Below the pieces are notes generated by a model. The model was not told where the DNA came from and made no database searches. It was given only the letters and a program-made list of their open reading frames with translations. A DNA stretch of 64,000 bases, from the NCBI GenBank assembly GCA_002433235.1, contig DJHS01000020.1:11043-75042 (forward strand), written 5' to 3'. This DNA comes from UBA6614 sp002433235. Lineage in GTDB: Bacteria; Verrucomicrobiota; Verrucomicrobiia; Limisphaerales; UBA1100. The position numbers and the translations under genes are program-made. This document shows positions 38,196-47,017 of the stretch, one piece after another. The stretch's first letter is position 1. Every line of letters begins with the position of its first letter.

Positions 38196-40154
38196 ATGCG
38201 CAAATGGATGGTCATTTTGACTTGTGCCGCCGGGCTGGCCTTGGGTCAGGATCCGGAGCCGCCCACGGGATTGCGGGTGACCTACAGGGCCGGCGGGGTA
38301 GTTGACACCATGGCTACGCCGCATGTGGCGTTGTACGTGCCGGCGGGCCGTCCGGCTACGCCCTTCCTTCCTCCGGGCCGGTTTGCCGCCACTTGGGAAG
38401 GCGTGGTGAAGATTGACCTGCGCGGCGATTATTCCTTCCAAGCCAGCGGCCGCGGCAGTCTCAAGCTGGAGGTCAACAACACCGTGCTGCTGGATTTACC
38501 CGGCCTATCGGCGCTAGGCAAGCCGGCCACCACAAAGCCCGTGCGCCTGAACAAGGGGGCTAACGCCATCAAAGTTACCTACACCAGCCCCAGTCGTGGC
38601 GATGCCCAGCTTCGCCTGTTCTGGAGTGATCGCCCCGACAAACCCATGCCGCACGAACCCATCCGTGCCGGCCAGTTGGCCCATGAGGCAAACCCCGCGC
38701 TGGAGCAGGCAGATTTGCGCCGGGCTGGGCGTGAGTTGTTCCTTGAGGCACGGTGCATTCGTTGCCACAAGGACGGCGGCGAGGGCGGGATCCCCGGACT
38801 CGCCATGAGCGGCCCGGGCTTTTCCACCATCGGGGACCGGCGCCATCCGGCTTGGATGGCCCAGTGGATTTTAAATCCAAAGGCCCACCGCGCCACGGCC
38901 CGCATGCCGCGCCTTTTGCACGGGGAAAACGCCGGGGCCGATGCCCAAGCGATAGCGGCGCACTTGGCCACCTTGAAGGCCGATCCGCCTCCGCCGGCGG
39001 TGGAGTACCCCGAGCCTGATTTGGAAGCGGGCATGGAATTGGTCGAGAAACTGAATTGCGCGGGTTGCCACAATTTGCCGGGCGCGGAAGAGCCGGCGAA
39101 GGACAAACTGAATCTGAGCCACATCAACCAGAAGTATCCCTTGGGTCAACTGCGGGATTTTCTGCGCGCTCCCAACGCGCATTATGTTTGGACACGCATG
39201 CCTAAGTTTGAAATGAGTAGCGAGGAGGCGTGGAACATTGCCAGTTGGCTGAGATCTCAAACGCCTTTGAGGCCGGAGCCGCTGGTGGTCGATGCTGCGG
39301 AGGCGAAGCGTGGTGAGGAATTGATGACCAAGGTGGGATGCCTCAACTGCCATAGCCATCCGGCGGAGAACCAATTCAAGGCGCCACCCTTGGCTGACTT
39401 GGCGAGCCCAAAGTGGATGGGTGGGTGCCTGACGGATGCGCCGGATGCGGACAGCCGCGCGCCGCGGTATGACTTTTCTGCTGCGGAACGTGCCGCTCTG
39501 CGAGCGTTCGCGGCAACGGACCGTCATTCCTTGAAGCGCCATGTGCCTGCCGAATTTGCCGAGCGCCAGTCGCGTTTGTTGAATTGCAATGCGTGCCACG
39601 GCGAGCTGGAAGGCTTTCCTGAGTTGGCGCCCTTGGGCGAGAAGCTGCGGCCGGAGTGGATGGAGCAGTTGTTCGCCGGCAAGTTGAAACAGCGTCCTCG
39701 GCCTTGGTTGGGGCATCGCATGCCCGCCTTCCCGGCGCGCGCGAAAGACTTGGCGCATGGCTTGGGCATGAGTCATGGCCTGCCGCCGGTGAGCCCCAAG
39801 CCACCGCCGGTCAAGCCCGAGCTGGCGGAGACGGGTCGCATGTTGGTGGGTGTGGATGGCGGATTTTCCTGCGTGGCTTGTCACGGTGTGAAGGACCGTG
39901 ACCCGTTACAGGTATTTGAGGCACAGGGGGTTAATTTTGCACGGGTGGGGGACAGACTGCAGTCGGAGTTTTTCCTGCGTTGGATGTTGGATCCGTTGCG
40001 CGTCGATTCGCAGTCGCGGATGCCGGATTATTTCGATGAGGACGCGCGAAGCGTGCTGGTGGATGTGCTGGAGGGGGATGCAGCCAAGCAGATTGATGCC
40101 ATTCGCCATTATCTTTTGCAGGGGAACAAGATGAAAATTCCCGTGATGCAATAG
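38196..40154 (+). CDS. secreted pentahaem c-type cytochrome with PA14-like domain
   Basis: A 652-residue exported protein. The signal peptide is MRKWMVILTCAAGLALG. A PA14-like carbohydrate-binding beta region covers about 25-145 (VVKIDLRGDYSFQASGRGSLKLEVNNTVLLDL). Five CxxCH haem-binding sites follow, at 187-191, 288-292, 382-386, 464-468 and 559-563, spaced like repeated cytochrome c domains; methionine axial ligands such as RMPRLL, RMPKFEM and RMPDY are present after several. I start at MRKWMV (38196) rather than the TTG at 38124. It is the likely electron acceptor for the dehydrogenase-like protein upstream, with the DUF1080 gene 12 bases downstream. Confidence 0.9.
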   Translation: MRKWMVILTCAAGLALGQDPEPPTGLRVTYRAGGVVDTMATPHVALYVPAGRPATPFLPPGRFAATWEGVVKIDLRGDYSFQASGRGSLKLEVNNTVLLDLPGLSALGKPATTKPVRLNKGANAIKVTYTSPSRGDAQLRLFWSDRPDKPMPHEPIRAGQLAHEANPALEQADLRRAGRELFLEARCIRCHKDGGEGGIPGLAMSGPGFSTIGDRRHPAWMAQWILNPKAHRATARMPRLLHGENAGADAQAIAAHLATLKADPPPPAVEYPEPDLEAGMELVEKLNCAGCHNLPGAEEPAKDKLNLSHINQKYPLGQLRDFLRAPNAHYVWTRMPKFEMSSEEAWNIASWLRSQTPLRPEPLVVDAAEAKRGEELMTKVGCLNCHSHPAENQFKAPPLADLASPKWMGGCLTDAPDADSRAPRYDFSAAERAALRAFAATDRHSLKRHVPAEFAERQSRLLNCNACHGELEGFPELAPLGEKLRPEWMEQLFAGKLKQRPRPWLGHRMPAFPARAKDLAHGLGMSHGLPPVSPKPPPVKPELAETGRMLVGVDGGFSCVACHGVKDRDPLQVFEAQGVNFARVGDRLQSEFFLRWMLDPLRVDSQSRMPDYFDEDARSVLVDVLEGDAAKQIDAIRHYLLQGNKMKIPVMQ

Positions 40155-40166
40155 CTGTAACTCACC

Positions 40167-40859
40167 ATGAAAAACACACCCCTTACACTAGCGTGCGCCG
40201 CGTTGCTGGCGATGAGTTTCACCGTCCAGGCGGAGGAAAAATGGACGGTCCTTTTTGACGGGAAAAAGGTGTCCGGCCTGCGCGGCTACGGCCAGAAAGA
40301 ATTTCCAGAAACGGGCTGGAAGATTGTGGATGGCACATTGAAGACCATACCGCGCAACAAGGGAGGGAGGCCGCGTGACTTGGCCACGGAGGTGGTGTTC
40401 AAGGATTTCGAGTTTGAGTGTGAATGGAAAGTGTCGCCGGGTGGCAATAGTGGCATCATGTACCGGGTCAAGGAACAGGGACGCCCGGCTTATTTCACCG
40501 GGCCGGAGTTGCAGGTGCTGGATGACGAGCGGCATGCGGATGGCCGCATCCGGTTTCCCCTGCGGACGGCCGGTTCCTTGTATGAGTTGAAGGGCAAGGG
40601 GATGAAGGAGAAGCCGTACAACAAGGCGGGCGAGTGGAACAAGGTGCGCATCGTTTTCAAGGACAACCAAGTGGAGCACTGGCTTAATGGCGCGAAGATT
40701 GTTGAGTACACTTGGGGCAGCGACGAGATCAAGGCGTTGATCCAGAAGAGTAAGTTTCGCACGTGGAAAGGATTCATGGAGCAGCCCGAGGGCCGCATCG
40801 TCATCCAACACCACGGTGAGGAGGTGTGGTATCGTAACATTCGCGTGCGCAAGCTTTAG
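40167..40859 (+). CDS. secreted DUF1080 protein (3-keto-disaccharide hydrolase-like)
   Basis: A 230-residue exported beta-sandwich (concanavalin-like) protein. The signal peptide ends near VQAEEK. The family pattern is clear: WTVLFDGKKVSGLRGYG, GWKIVDGTLKTIPRNKGG, DFEFECEWKVSPGGNSGIMYRV, GPELQVLDDERHADG and the final VWYRNIRVRKL. DUF1080 members are now often named 3-keto-disaccharide hydrolases; here the neighbouring dehydrogenase and cytochrome would supply the oxidised sugar, which fits. It closes the 35.8-40.9 kb rightward gene set. It meets the convergent glycosidase candidate with only six bases between them. Confidence 0.88.
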   Translation: MKNTPLTLACAALLAMSFTVQAEEKWTVLFDGKKVSGLRGYGQKEFPETGWKIVDGTLKTIPRNKGGRPRDLATEVVFKDFEFECEWKVSPGGNSGIMYRVKEQGRPAYFTGPELQVLDDERHADGRIRFPLRTAGSLYELKGKGMKEKPYNKAGEWNKVRIVFKDNQVEHWLNGAKIVEYTWGSDEIKALIQKSKFRTWKGFMEQPEGRIVIQHHGEEVWYRNIRVRKL

Positions 40860-40865
40860 CGCCGG

Positions 40866-42677
40866 TCAGCGCCATTCCAATTCCACCACGCAATAGACGA
40901 GGAATTTCGGCAGGGTGAATTTCACCCGGCCGTTTGCGACTTGGGCGTTGAGTGGAGCTTGTTTCCCGGGTTTGGCCTCGGGGGTATGGAATCGAACGAT
41001 GGCGCCGGTTTTGCCGTCGGGCAAGGGCAGGTCGCACCGGATAGTGCCCTCATCCACAGCGATGGGCTTTTCATCGTGAATGCCGCCGCCGGCGCTCTTT
41101 GGCTTTTTCGGCTCGGTGCGGTTGTAGTTCACAAAATGCAGATGCACCCGGCCGCCTTTTGCGGGCAGGCTGGACGACGCGCGGACGGTGGCGGGGGCCT
41201 TAATTTTCCAGTTGCAATCGGCGGGTTCATCCCCGGGGCGATAGACCGTTGAGTAACCAGTAAGTTTTTTTGGGGTGGCAACATCATCAGGCAGGATGTC
41301 GAACAGCACGTGTGCATCGAGCAGGGCCTTGCCGGTTTGGCGGAACGCATCGAGGGGGGCAAGATTACCGGCGTGCACAGCTTTGCGGGGGAAGAGGAGG
41401 ACGGCTTCTGAGTTCGACTGGTTATGCCGGTAGATGGTGTCATGACGCCGGATGAACTGATAGTACTGTGTGATCACCTTGCGAGCCTCGGGGTTGGTGA
41501 AGCGGGTGTAGAACCCCATGGGCGCGCCGCCATTGGCGATCAGCTCGGCAATGGAGGCGCGGGTGCGGGTGCTTTCATATTTGCCGAGCGTGAAGGGCTT
41601 GTTTCCGGCCGCGCCACGGATGTAGCGGGCCTGTAATGTGCCTTCGCCCAGGAAACCATTCTTTAAATCCGTGTAAAAGGCGGAGCTGCCGGTGCTGTAC
41701 CACAGGTAATCCTCGTCCTTGGCCCACAACTCGGCGGGTAGCAGGCATCGTTCGTCGCCACGGATTTGGCTGAAGTTTCCCAAGTGATTCCATTGCCCGA
41801 CAATGAGGCCGGGCTTGAGGGTGCGGCCGTAGCGCACGAAGACTTCGTCAAAGCATTTCTTGGTGGCGATCTGAGAGAAGCGGAGCTGTTCGCGCTTGAA
41901 AGGAGTGCTCTCCTCGGGCTTGTGCCAGGCGACAATTTCCTTGAACTGGTGGCGGGCAAGGTCGTTGATGCCGAAGTCTGCCTTCAGTTGGTCTGCGTTG
42001 AAGCGTTTGCCAAGATAAGCGCGGAATGCATCCTGACAATGTTCACAGAGACAGTTGTGCCGGTAGAAATAGTTGATCATGAAACCATCGATGCCTTGGG
42101 CGATGCCGTGGCGGACCCAAGCCTTAAGCACCATGCGCCAGTGGGGGTTGTTGAGGCAGGCCCAGTATTCGCGCATGCCTCCAATGGAGTAGTTGGCGCT
42201 GGCGCGGGGAGAGCCATCGGCATTCTTCTCTAGTAGGGCGAGGGGGTCCTTGACGGGTTTGGGGCCGAGAAGTTTTTCATCCCAAAGGTCGTGGTAAAAC
42301 TTGAAGAAGCCGCGTGGCCCGTTTTCGCCGGAGGGATCGCCCACGAGGAACTCAATGTTGAAGTGGCCGATGACTAGCGTGTCGAGCGCGTGCAGGGCAC
42401 GGTTGCGGGCGTGGAACCAAGCGCGGTTTTCCGCGAGTCCCACCTTGGGAAAGTGGGCGGGATAACCGCCACCATGCTTGGTGTGGGCAAGGCTCCAGTA
42501 GTGCGCGCCGTAAAATCCAATCTGGGCCAGTTCGGGCTGCGCTTCCTTCACGAAGGACAGATAGTCCTCGTGGTCATATTTCGCCCAGTGGGCGATCATG
42601 GTGGTGAATTCCAAGGGGCGCTGGGGGGCGGCGGTACAGGCGACCAGAAGAAGCGGGAGGAGCAGGATTTTTTTCAT
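40866..42677 (-). CDS. lipoprotein, glycoside hydrolase-like TIM-barrel candidate
   Basis: A 603-residue exported lipoprotein: the signal MKKILLLPLLLVAC ends in the lipobox LVAC, so cysteine 14 is likely lipidated. The body looks like the GH42- or family-10-like barrels of Bacteroidetes and Verrucomicrobia: TTMIAHWAKYDHEDYLSFV, IGHFNIEFLVGDP, MRMVLKAW-type strand, GIDGFMINYF and the CLCEHCQDAF segment, which recurs in such putative glycosidases; LAELWAKDEDYLWYSTGS and LIANGGAPMGFYTRF follow. Catalytic acids are not certain. The last 150 residues are beta-rich. I start at 42677 because it opens the lipoprotein signal. It is divergent from the monohaem gene and convergent with the DUF1080 gene. 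Confidence 0.68.
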   Translation of the reverse strand: MKKILLLPLLLVACTAAPQRPLEFTTMIAHWAKYDHEDYLSFVKEAQPELAQIGFYGAHYWSLAHTKHGGGYPAHFPKVGLAENRAWFHARNRALHALDTLVIGHFNIEFLVGDPSGENGPRGFFKFYHDLWDEKLLGPKPVKDPLALLEKNADGSPRASANYSIGGMREYWACLNNPHWRMVLKAWVRHGIAQGIDGFMINYFYRHNCLCEHCQDAFRAYLGKRFNADQLKADFGINDLARHQFKEIVAWHKPEESTPFKREQLRFSQIATKKCFDEVFVRYGRTLKPGLIVGQWNHLGNFSQIRGDERCLLPAELWAKDEDYLWYSTGSSAFYTDLKNGFLGEGTLQARYIRGAAGNKPFTLGKYESTRTRASIAELIANGGAPMGFYTRFTNPEARKVITQYYQFIRRHDTIYRHNQSNSEAVLLFPRKAVHAGNLAPLDAFRQTGKALLDAHVLFDILPDDVATPKKLTGYSTVYRPGDEPADCNWKIKAPATVRASSSLPAKGGRVHLHFVNYNRTEPKKPKSAGGGIHDEKPIAVDEGTIRCDLPLPDGKTGAIVRFHTPEAKPGKQAPLNAQVANGRVKFTLPKFLVYCVVELEWR

Positions 42678-42742
42678 GCGGGTTCGCGTGGAGTCTGGCA
42701 CAATCCGAGCGAATCGCCAGTCCTGTTTGGCGTCCAACAATC

Positions 42743-43975
42743 ATGAGCCGGCCATTGCTTCTTCTCCTGCTGGGAGTCGTCATGGCTTGGGGGCAACCCG
42801 CCAAGCCACGCTTTCACCAGCCGCCGCACAATTATTGGCAGCGTGTGCCCCGCGACGCCTTCACTCAGTTTGCCGCGCGCATCAAGGCCGGGCAGGTGCG
42901 GCTGGATCACTCCAACGAGAAGGCGTTCATGAACAGTTTGTTGCGTGCGCTGGATATCTCGCCCGCCTCGCAGATTCTTGTTTTTTCCACCACCAGCCTG
43001 CAACTGAGCCGTATCTCCGTGCGTAACCCCCGCGCGCTTTATTTCAACGACCATACCTATGTGGGCTATGTGCCCGGCGGGCAGATTGAGGTGATCTCGA
43101 TCGACCCGGACATGGGCGGCGTGTTTCACATTTTTGACATCCCGCGCACGGCCGCGCCCATCAACATCCAGCGATCCACGCGCTGCATGAACTGCCATGC
43201 CGGACAGGAACTGGGTCGGGTGCCTGGGTTGTTGATCAAGTCCGTTGTATCCGGCCCCAATGGCGGCAGCTTGGATGCCTTTCGCACCAAGGACACGGGG
43301 CATAACGTGCCCTACAAGGAGCGGTTTGGCGGCTGGCATGTTACGGGTGAGCACGCCATCAAGGAACACTGGGGCAATCTTCACGGCCAGCTTGTGGCGG
43401 GAGATTTGAAGAAGATTCCCGCACCACCAGGCCGTTACTTTGACTGGGCCAAGTATCCTGTCCCCACTAGTGACATCCTGCCGCACCTGATTCATGAGCA
43501 TCAGGCTGGCTTCGTAAACCGGGCCGTGAAGGCGACGTACGACACCCGCTATTTTCTCGCTGCAGGCAAGGGGCGCTTGTCAGCGGAACATGCCGCGGAG
43601 GTGAACCGGCTGGCGGAATTGTTGACGCGATACATCCTGTTCGCCGATGAGCCACCTTTGCCTCCCGGCGGGATGGTGGGGGATCCCGCCTTCAAGCAGC
43701 AGTTTCGCCGGCGGGCCCGGCTGGGACCGGGCGGGCAATCACTGCGGGACTGGGACCTGCGCACACGCCTTTTTAAACACCGGTGCAGCTACATGATTCA
43801 CGCGCCCAGTTTTGCGGGGTTACCGCCGGTGTTAAAGGCGGCCGTCTTGGCCCGCATGCGGCGCGCCTTGGACACCACCCGGCTGGATCCCGTCTTCGCC
43901 CATCGGCCGGTCGCCGAGAAGCAGGCCATTCAGGCCATTCTTAAAGCCACGCTGCCGGGCTGGAGTGGCGGGTGA
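42743..43975 (+). CDS. secreted monohaem cytochrome c-like protein, unknown family
   Basis: A 410-residue exported protein with signal peptide MSRPLLLLLLGVVMAWG and one haem site, C148-M-N-C-H. It is rich in aromatic and basic residues around the haem (RISVRNPRALYFNDHTYVGYVPGGQIEVISIDPDMGG, HIFDIPRTAAPINIQRSTRCMNCH). The C-terminal half is helical and contains RLAELLTRYILFADEPPLPP. It is not a standard short cytochrome c; it resembles uncharacterised Planctomycete/Verrucomicrobia proteins. Its divergence from the glycosidase candidate (66 bases between starts) and closeness to the cytochrome operon suggest periplasmic redox work on carbohydrate. That is context inference. Confidence 0.65.
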   Translation: MSRPLLLLLLGVVMAWGQPAKPRFHQPPHNYWQRVPRDAFTQFAARIKAGQVRLDHSNEKAFMNSLLRALDISPASQILVFSTTSLQLSRISVRNPRALYFNDHTYVGYVPGGQIEVISIDPDMGGVFHIFDIPRTAAPINIQRSTRCMNCHAGQELGRVPGLLIKSVVSGPNGGSLDAFRTKDTGHNVPYKERFGGWHVTGEHAIKEHWGNLHGQLVAGDLKKIPAPPGRYFDWAKYPVPTSDILPHLIHEHQAGFVNRAVKATYDTRYFLAAGKGRLSAEHAAEVNRLAELLTRYILFADEPPLPPGGMVGDPAFKQQFRRRARLGPGGQSLRDWDLRTRLFKHRCSYMIHAPSFAGLPPVLKAAVLARMRRALDTTRLDPVFAHRPVAEKQAIQAILKATLPGWSGG

Positions 43976-43980
43976 TTTTT

Positions 43981-44040
43981 TTATCGTTTTTGATAAGTGG
44001 GACTTGCGGAAGGGAGAGGTGGGTCTATGATTGACCCACC
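43981..44040 (+). promoter_or_regulatory. recA promoter with two inverted repeats
   Basis: A -35 TTGCGG (44004-44009) and -10 TATGAT (44026-44031) are 16 bases apart. An 8-bp perfect inverted repeat GGTGGGTC/GACCCACC (44018-44025 and 44033-44040) brackets the -10 hexamer exactly, and a second dyad TTATC-N6-GATAA (43981-43985, 43992-43996) lies just upstream of the -35. These are natural places for a repressor such as LexA, but neither matches the E. coli or Gram-positive LexA boxes that I know. Confidence 0.55.
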
Positions 44041-44068
44041 CATCGGGTTTTAATATGGAGGCATGGTT

Positions 44069-45163
44069 ATGGCGGAATCGAAAAAGACCACAAAAAAAGA
44101 GGCGGCCACGGAGGATGCGCGGCAGCGCAATCTGGACTCGGCCTTGGCGCAAATCACGAAAACGTTTGGCGAGGGCAGCATCATGCGTCTGGGCGACGCG
44201 CAGGGGCATTCGCAAATTGAATCCATCTCCACCAGCGCGTTGTCGCTGGACTTGGCACTGGGGGTGGGAGGCGTGCCGAAGGGGCGGATCGTAGAAATTT
44301 ACGGGCCGGAATCTTCGGGCAAAACGACAGTGATGCTGCATGTGGTGGCCAATTGCCAGAAGGCGGGTGGCATTGCGGCATTTATCGACGCGGAGCATGC
44401 GCTGGACCCGGCGTATGCCAAGCGGCTGGGAGTGAACCTAGATGACCTGTTGGTTTCACAGCCGGACAGTGGCGAGGAGGCGCTGACGATTTGTGAGACG
44501 CTGGCACGCTCGAATTCGATTGATGTGATCGTGGTGGACTCGGTGGCGGCGCTGGTGCCCAAGGCGGAGCTGGAGGGCGACATGGGCATGGCGACGATGG
44601 GCATGCAGGCGCGCCTGATGAGCCAAGCGTTGCGCAAGCTTACGGCGATCATGGGTAAGACGAAGACCACCTGCATTTTCACAAACCAGTTGCGCGAGAA
44701 GGTGGGGGTGATGTTCGGCAACCCGGAGACAACGCCGGGCGGCAAGGCGCTGAAGTTTTACTCCAGCGTGCGGATTGACATCCGGCGCAAGGAGGCATTG
44801 AAGGATGCGACAGGCCAGATTATTGGCAACCATGTGAAGACGAAGATCGTCAAGAACAAGGTGGCGCCACCCTTCGCGGAGGCGGAGTTTGACATCATGT
44901 ACAACCAAGGGATCAATCGGCAGGGGAGCATTATCGATGCGGGCCTGCGGTTTGAGGTGTTGTCGAAGAAGGGGGCTTGGATTCAGCATGACGGCGAATT
45001 GATCGGCCAAGGCGCGGCCGCGGCGCAAAAGACGCTGGTGGACAAGCCGGAACTGGCGGACCAGATTGTTCGCGAGATCATGGCCAAGCGCAACGGCGAG
45101 GAGCCGGAGGAGGCTTCCGCGGACAAGGAAGAGGAACCCGAGGCGGCGGAAAAGGCTGCCTGA
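44069..45163 (+). CDS. recA: recombinase RecA
   Basis: The 364-residue strand-exchange protein and SOS coprotease. Walker A GPESSGKTT is at 79-87. The L1 and L2 loops are visible (LEGDMGMATMGMQARLMSQALRKLT and GNPETTPGGKALKFYSS). The signature FINQLR-like FTNQLREKVGVMFGNPETTPGG is intact; the C terminus is acidic (EEPEEASADKEEEPEAAE), as usual. I start at MAESKK (44069) rather than the ATG at 44063, because the GGAGG lies about seven bases before 44069. One unusual variation: RIDIRRKEALKDATGQIIGN where most have RIGAIKKGDEV. The promoter has unusual dyads. Confidence 0.96.
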   Translation: MAESKKTTKKEAATEDARQRNLDSALAQITKTFGEGSIMRLGDAQGHSQIESISTSALSLDLALGVGGVPKGRIVEIYGPESSGKTTVMLHVVANCQKAGGIAAFIDAEHALDPAYAKRLGVNLDDLLVSQPDSGEEALTICETLARSNSIDVIVVDSVAALVPKAELEGDMGMATMGMQARLMSQALRKLTAIMGKTKTTCIFTNQLREKVGVMFGNPETTPGGKALKFYSSVRIDIRRKEALKDATGQIIGNHVKTKIVKNKVAPPFAEAEFDIMYNQGINRQGSIIDAGLRFEVLSKKGAWIQHDGELIGQGAAAAQKTLVDKPELADQIVREIMAKRNGEEPEEASADKEEEPEAAEKAA

Positions 45164-45206
45164 CGCTTCGCTTGCCTCCGGGCGCGCGTCGTTTCACAAT
45201 CCGCGC

Positions 45207-46403
45207 GTGCCTGACCCCCACCCCCATTCAGTGGCCGCTCATTATGGCGGTGATTTCGATGACGATGCGGTGTCGGCGTGGGCGGGAGAATTACGCGCGC
45301 GGCTTGAGGCACCCGAGGTTACCTTGGGTCTGGTTTTCATGGCCCCCCGGTTGTTCGAGCAGGCGGCGGAAATTCTGGAAATCATTCGGGTGCATGCGCG
45401 AGTGCCGCTCTTGGCCGGATGCTCCAGCCAGGGGTTGATTGCGGAGGACCGCGAAATTGAAGAGGACGCTGGGATTTCGCTGGCGCTGTATCATCTGCCG
45501 GGAGCGCGGCTGGAGTCGGTTCACTTTGGCCAAGCTCAGGTGGAGGCATGTGAAACGGAGTTGGACTGGCACGAGGCAACGGGCGTGAGCGCGGAGGAGG
45601 TGAACAGTTGGCTGGTGTTTGTGGATCCGTTTCATCTGGATGGCGAGCGTTGGCTGGATCAATGGAACGCTGCTTGGCCGGGCATCGCGGTGATGGGCGG
45701 GCTGGCCAGTGCCGGCAAGCGTAAGGGGACGCAGGTTTATCTGAACGGTGATGTGTTGGAGGAAGGCGGTGTGGCGGTGGCGGTGTGTGGCGACGTGCGG
45801 TTGCGTGGGGTGGTTAGCCAGGGCTGCACGCCCATTGGGGATACTTGGACAATCACGGGGACTCAGGATCATTTCATCCATGAGATTGCCAACCGGCCGG
45901 CGTATGAGGTGTTGGTGGAAACGTTTGATGGGCTGAACCCGGAGGAGCAGGAGAAAACCAAGGGAAACATTTTCGTCGGGCTGGTGGTGAATGAGTACCT
46001 TGAGGACTATCACCGGGGCGACTTTCTCATTCGCAACCTATTGGGCGCGGACCCAAACGTGGGGGCGTTGGCGGTGGGGGCACTGCCGCGCGTGGGGCAG
46101 ACGATGCAGTTCCAGCGCCGCGATGCCCGCGCGGCCTCGGAGGACTTTGACGCGCTGCTGGAGCACTCACAGGCGGAAGAAGTTCCTGTGTACGGCGGTG
46201 TGTTGTGTTGCTGCAATGGCCGCGGGCGGCACCTGTTCGGTGCGCCGGGGCATGACGCGGGCTTGGTGCAGCAGCGACTGGGGCCATTGGGGCTGGCGGG
46301 CTTCTTTTGCAATGGTGAAATTGGCCCGGTGGGCGAACGCAATTTCCTGCATGGCTACACGGCGTCGCTGGCATTGTTCGTGGGCGATACCCCTGGCGCA
46401 TGA
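45207..46403 (+). CDS. FIST-domain sensory protein
   Basis: A 398-residue FIST N plus FIST C protein, a family thought to bind small ligands such as amino acids in signalling. The N domain shows LLAGCSSQGLIAED, and GIAVMGGLASAGKRKGTQVYLNGDVLEEGGVAVAVCGDVRLRGVVSQGC covers the typical FIST central strand. The C domain (FLIRNLLGADPNVGALAVGALPRVG, GGVLCCCNGRG, FFCNGEIGPVG) has a CCC motif of uncertain meaning. No kinase or transmitter domain is attached. I start at the GTG at 45207, upstream frame being recA-overlapping and not conserved. Its end overlaps the trmB start by four bases (ATGA). Confidence 0.85.
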   Translation: MPDPHPHSVAAHYGGDFDDDAVSAWAGELRARLEAPEVTLGLVFMAPRLFEQAAEILEIIRVHARVPLLAGCSSQGLIAEDREIEEDAGISLALYHLPGARLESVHFGQAQVEACETELDWHEATGVSAEEVNSWLVFVDPFHLDGERWLDQWNAAWPGIAVMGGLASAGKRKGTQVYLNGDVLEEGGVAVAVCGDVRLRGVVSQGCTPIGDTWTITGTQDHFIHEIANRPAYEVLVETFDGLNPEEQEKTKGNIFVGLVVNEYLEDYHRGDFLIRNLLGADPNVGALAVGALPRVGQTMQFQRRDARAASEDFDALLEHSQAEEVPVYGGVLCCCNGRGRHLFGAPGHDAGLVQQRLGPLGLAGFFCNGEIGPVGERNFLHGYTASLALFVGDTPGA

Positions 46404-47002
46404 GCACGGACACGTTACTGCACACCTTCACCTCCGTGATCGAGCCCTTGCGGCTGGAGGAATTGTTTGCCCGCCAGCAACCTACGGAACTGGAGATTGG
46501 CTGTGGGGATGGGGCGTTTCTGCTGGGTCATGCCCAAGCCCATCCCAAGCGCAACTTCGTGGGCGTGGAGCGGTTGCTCGGCCGGATTCGCAAGCTCGAC
46601 AAGCGGGGGCTTCGCGCCGGGCTGGAGAATCTGCGATTGTTGCGCTTTGAGGCGCGTTATCTCGTCGAATACCTGTTGCCGACGGGCCGGTTTGAGGCCG
46701 TTCATATCTACTTCCCGGATCCATGGCCGAAGGACAGGCACGCGCGGAACCGGCTAGTTAACGAGACGTTCCCGGACCATGCGGCGCGGTTGTTGCGGCC
46801 GGGGGGAGTGGTTCACCTTCGCACGGACAGTGTACCGTATTCCACCCAAATGCAGGAGGTTTTTCAGGCGCATGGCGGGTTTAAACTGGAAGATACGCCG
46901 GTGGACTTGAAGAAGCGGATTACGGAATTTGAAGCAGTGTTCAACACAAATGGTGTTCCCATCCGGCACGATTCCTGGCGTTTGCCGGGAGCCGCTGAGT
47001 GA
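46400..47002 (+). CDS. trmB: tRNA (guanine-N7)-methyltransferase
   Basis: A 200-residue S-adenosylmethionine-dependent enzyme that methylates G46 in the tRNA variable loop. The SAM site is LEIGCGDGAFLLGHAQAHPKRNFVGVE, the catalytic segment is IYFPDPWPKDRHARNRLV, and VHLRTDSVPYSTQMQEVF follows. The C-terminal ITEFEAVFNTNGVPI is the usual TEFE-type substrate motif. It is translationally coupled to the FIST gene and 15 bases upstream of the small membrane protein. Confidence 0.93.
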   Translation: MSTDTLLHTFTSVIEPLRLEELFARQQPTELEIGCGDGAFLLGHAQAHPKRNFVGVERLLGRIRKLDKRGLRAGLENLRLLRFEARYLVEYLLPTGRFEAVHIYFPDPWPKDRHARNRLVNETFPDHAARLLRPGGVVHLRTDSVPYSTQMQEVFQAHGGFKLEDTPVDLKKRITEFEAVFNTNGVPIRHDSWRLPGAAE

Positions 47003-47017
47003 GCTAGATTGGTGGAG

